Assembly: GCA_945643635.1 (NCBI GenBank)
Contig: CALZFC010000272.1
Coordinates: 909,501-973,500 of the forward strand
Direction: 5' to 3'
DNA from: Allodiplogaster sudhausi
Lineage: Eukaryota; Nematoda; Chromadorea; Rhabditida; Diplogasteridae
DNA: 64,000 nt
Of this stretch, positions 61,079 to 64,000 are shown piece after piece. The translations under genes and the position numbers were made by a program. The notes below the pieces were generated by a model. That model saw only the letters and a list, made by a program, of their open reading frames with translations. It made no database searches and was not told the DNA's origin. Numbering within the stretch: position 1 is the stretch's first letter; each line of letters opens with the position of its first letter.

Positions 61079-61486
61079 CTCGACGGCTGGCTTCTACCTC
61101 AAGGAACACTTTCTCAAGCAAAGAAACGGAATAACTGCGAAACATACACTGCAACCATACAATAAATCGCCTACTCATCATCCACTCTGAACTAGCGCGT
61201 CAATCTCAGAAGAAAACTGTGGAGGTACATGCCGCAATGCAACCTGGGCTCGCAAAATCACACCGGAATGGAAAAGCACCTTCAGGACAGGAGAAGGAAA
61301 ATGGTTAGAACTCCCGCAACGATGATCGCATACTATCTATCATAGCGCGAAATATAAAATACTATTTTAATTGATCTAGTCTAGTTGACTAGAGTGAGCG
61401 CCGTGATTTTACTTCTGTTGTGTTTCATTCCTTAAGCTTAAGTTGTTTCTACGAAGTTATTTCCATGAAGGTATCTGGCAGGCTCC
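61079..61486. other. Short intergenic region
   Basis: About 400 bases between the divergent start codons of the ATP synthase subunit c and glycolipid transfer genes. It probably holds both promoters. No distinct element was recognised. Confidence 0.6.
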
Positions 61487-62683
61487 ATGACTTCTTCGGC
61501 GACTTCGAATGACCACACATACTTCGCGAAGCCTGAGCATCTGTTCCCCACCCTCGAAGAGGAAGCCGGCCTCATCCCGACGGCACAATTTCTCAGCGCG
61601 TGCCAGGGAATTGCCGATTTCGTTGGTGAGCTTTTTATGGTCTACCAGTCTCATTCTTTCTTTTTGTATTTATTTTAATAACTTGCAATGAGATTTCTTC
61701 CAGGTTTTCTCGGAACTGCTTTTTCTCCTGTGAAAGCAGACATCAATGGCAATGTTGTGAAGGTATATCTCTTTTGGTAATTTTTGATTATTTAAAATCC
61801 CGATTGTGGCTGTGGTTTGCTTCGGTCTTTTACAGCTGACTGATTGTCTGTATTTAATTTTCTTTAAATGTTCAGGTTCGCACCCGTTTTGATCAGGACC
61901 GAGAAGGGCAAAAGTATCTGCAACAGTTGATCGATGCCGACTTGTCTGAAAACGGCGGAAAGCTGGGAATCGCCACCGAGGGCCTTCTGTGGCTGAAGAG
62001 GTAAATCTGTCGGTGTCGTGGACTACAAGGTTGATTCTCGTAGTTTTTTCCGATAGTTTTTTTTACATATTCAGATGGGAATATTTACATTTTAAAAAGA
62101 CGGTGTGATAATTTAAATTATTTATAGGGGGCTAGAATTTATGCTTCTTCTGTTGACTCTGATGGTGCAAGAGTACCGGTCGGCAGAAGACAAAGCCAAG
62201 ACTGAAACACTCACAGGAGCTCTCAACAAAGCCTATGAAATGTCGTTAAAGCGGCATCACGGTTTCGTATCGAAGAATCTCTTTAAGGTATGTTTTAGAG
62301 TTTTTTTTTTTAAATAATTTTTTTTAAAGTTATATTTTTCAAATTCCGTGATAACAGCTCAGTAAGCTTTTGTGGGAGTTACAGCTTGAAGCACGCTTTC
62401 ATTTGATTTTAAGTGAATGCACACGTGTTTCTCAGAAAGTTAGAACTCTGGATGAAAGAAGTAAACTCTTTGAAACCGTTCGAAAACAAATTGTCATTTC
62501 AAGGTGGTAATTCATGCGGCGCCTTATCGAAGGACGATTCTGAAGGCGGTGGCGGAAGGCAGGGATGGAATGGATGATGTCTGCATTGGGCACATCGAGG
62601 CCCACCTTAACAACTTTCGGAAGAATGTCTCCTGCCTGGTTGACTTCTACGTCGCCAGGGGATTGGAGACCAAGAATTCTTAG
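61487..62683 (+). CDS. Glycolipid transfer protein (GLTP)
   Basis: Cytosolic lipid-binding protein that moves glycosphingolipids between membranes. Five exons, 61487-61625, 61704-61762, 61876-62000, 62128-62287 and 62504-62683, giving 220 residues, with all phases closed. Sugar-headgroup residues of the family are present: the Asp, Asn and Lys of VKADINGNVVK, the Trp of EGLLWLKRGLEF and the His of LKRHHGFV. APYRRTILKAV is also typical. It is about ten residues longer than human GLTP. It converges with a possible leftward exon ending at 62958. Confidence 0.93.
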
Positions 62684-62957
62684 CATTCTTTCCTATTATA
62701 TTTCTATGTTGTTTGGGGCTTCTTTTTTAATAGACGTTGTGTTATACCTATAGCTAGGAGAGATATATTAACGAAAGTGAAGGTATATAGATAAATTTAA
62801 TTGCAATATGGCTGCTTGAAGTTCTAATTTTTTGCTAAGATTTTTTTCCTTCTGCCACATATAAATTTATTGTATGCTTACTACTCAAATTCCTCTAGTC
62901 GTTCTTGTGCCATAATGGCAAAAGTAAAATAGCTGCGAAATCATTTTCGGATGTGAG

Positions 62958-63100
62958 TTAAATCTCGAGAGTTTTGTAAGGATCTCTGTTTATGGCTGTT
63001 GCATTGGTTTTCTGCACTCGGTTAAACATTTCTCCCACTCCCCATATCACCCGCTTTGTGATTTTGCTATCTGTTCCATCTGATTCATCTGAATTGCCTT
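62958..63100 (-). CDS. Possible last exon of an unidentified protein
   Basis: A minus-strand open stretch follows a good acceptor (TTTTTCAACCAG at 63101-63112) and ends in a stop at 62958. It reads GNSDESDGTDSK, then KRVIWGVGEMFNRV, then INRDPYKTLEI. Composition looks coding, but I do not recognise the family. No upstream exon was found; it would have to start in phase 1 from beyond or within the divergent small gene. It may be spurious. Confidence 0.35.
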
Positions 63101-63252
63101 CTGGTTGAAAAAGAAATAAAATGATTATTGATTGTGTAAAGGCACTATGCAATATATTTCGTTTATAACCGTATATGGACGAGAGAATATATCTATCAGG
63201 CCAGGAGTAGGGGAAAATGTAAGAAGGCGCGGAAGATTGACAGAAGTGAGGC

Positions 63253-63526
63253 ATGATTGACCGGTTCGTGAGGATGTTCTTGAACAATCCGAAGATCATC
63301 CAAGAGGTGAGGTTGTTCATTTCTTGCTGATGTTTGCTACAGTTCTGGTGGTACTTCTTACCTCTTTAAGATGGCAGACTCTTATCCAATCCGTTCTCTT
63401 GCTCGCTTCCTCATCCGCTCGTACAAGACTGTGGAATACTCTGCACGGAATAATTCGGTGGGTCGGCTGGCCTCTCGCTTCTCCTCGAGATGGACGGAGG
63501 AGTACCACAAGGCACTCAAGAAGTAG
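63253..63526 (+). CDS. Small NCBP2AS2-like protein (69 residues)
   Basis: Two exons, 63253-63306 and 63371-63526, joined in phase 0 across a 64-nt intron. The protein starts MIDRFVRMFLNNPKIIQEM, continues ADSYPIRSLARFLIRSY and ends RWTEEYHKALKK. The pattern (hydrophobic/basic helix, L..P..I or V, then S.PIR..A) matches, from memory, the N-terminal half of human NCBP2AS2, a small conserved protein. Length, compactness and clean splice sites favour a real gene. The homology is suggestive only, and no function is inferred. Confidence 0.6.
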
Positions 63527-64000
63527 GATTATCTACATATCACTGTTCTTACATGTAGTTTTTCCCACTCATCTCCATTTTATTCATGCATTAGTCAATA
63601 TCGATAAATAAGAATGATACTAGGGTAAGAGAAGACTGCGATCCCACATAGGCTGTCTTTATGGCTGGAGATGTACTTTGTTTCTCCGCTTTCTTGAATG
63701 CCACCCTAGGTGTCAAATATAAACAGAGAGATCTGGTACTCAGTTACAAATGCACTTCCTATTCTAGCTGCCAAGTTACGCGTCTTTATGGCTGGAGATG
63801 TACTTTGTTTCTCCGCTTTCTTGAATGCCACCCTAGGTGTCAAATATAAACAGAGAGATCTGGTACTCAGTTACAAATGCACTTCCTATTCTAGCTGCCA
63901 AGTTACGCATTCTGAGACCCCGAGGAATGGCTTAGTTCTGCCCTGAGAAGAAAGTAATGGCAGATTGTTGGTTGAAGGGGATACGAATTGCACACTCTCT
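63527..64000. other. 3' flank with tandem duplication, no gene recognised
   Basis: Contains a 127-bp exact tandem duplication and no supported coding sequence to the window end. Confidence 0.5.
63655..63908. repeat. 127-bp exact tandem duplication
   Basis: Bases 63655-63781 and 63782-63908 are identical (each begins GTCTTTATGGCTGG and ends CAAGTTACGC). With no differences seen, this is a recent duplication or an assembly artefact. Confidence 0.95.

Overview
The window is nuclear DNA of a nematode. Diagnostic features are three cuticle-collagen genes, a small sperm-specific MSP-domain gene, a remnant of a WAGO-like Argonaute, very short introns (mostly about 45-65 nt), and probable spliced-leader acceptors (TTTCAG or TTGCAG) a few bases upstream of several start codons. 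I cannot name the species. All exon models were built by eye from splice consensus, reading-frame phase and family resemblance. Where every phase closes I say so; elsewhere the model is partial. Long (GA)n/(CT)n tracts occur throughout the introns and intergenic DNA.

Layout. 0.6-4.6 kb (-): a multi-exon member of a metazoan C2H2 protein family with an RNase H/transposase-like core. 7.1-7.7 kb (-): a sperm-specific MSP-type gene with two probable GC-AG introns. 8.4-13.9 kb: one cuticle-collagen gene present three times, two tandem copies (+) and one inverted copy (-), nearly identical. 15.0-16.6 kb: a palindromic TA-flanked transposon with a second element nested in one arm. 19.9-24.8 kb (-): a secreted astacin-like protein whose zinc-binding site is lost, followed by EGF and CUB domains. 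24.8-31 kb: mostly simple repeats. 31.1-34.0 kb (-): an SLC17 transporter. 38.3-41.2 kb (-): a POT1-like telomere protein with a GC-rich hAT-type MITE in one intron. 41.6-43.3 kb (-): annexin A. 46.3-48.3 kb (-): LUC7-like splicing factor. 48.8-51.0 kb (-): a frameshifted Argonaute remnant with minisatellites in and beside it. 52.7-54.7 kb (+): annexin B. 56.1-59.2 kb (+): slingshot-type phosphatase. 60.1-61.1 kb (-): ATP synthase subunit c. 61.5-62.7 kb (+): glycolipid transfer protein. 63.25-63.5 kb (+): a 69-residue protein resembling NCBP2AS2.

The genes do not form one pathway; this is an ordinary mixed eukaryotic gene neighbourhood. Points deserving a second look are the recent collagen triplication with a collagen-derived filler at its junction, the zinc-less astacin, the decayed Argonaute bracketed by two seven-copy minisatellites, the transposase-like C2H2 gene, and the two well-delimited non-autonomous transposons. 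I did not find a clearly unprecedented multi-gene system.
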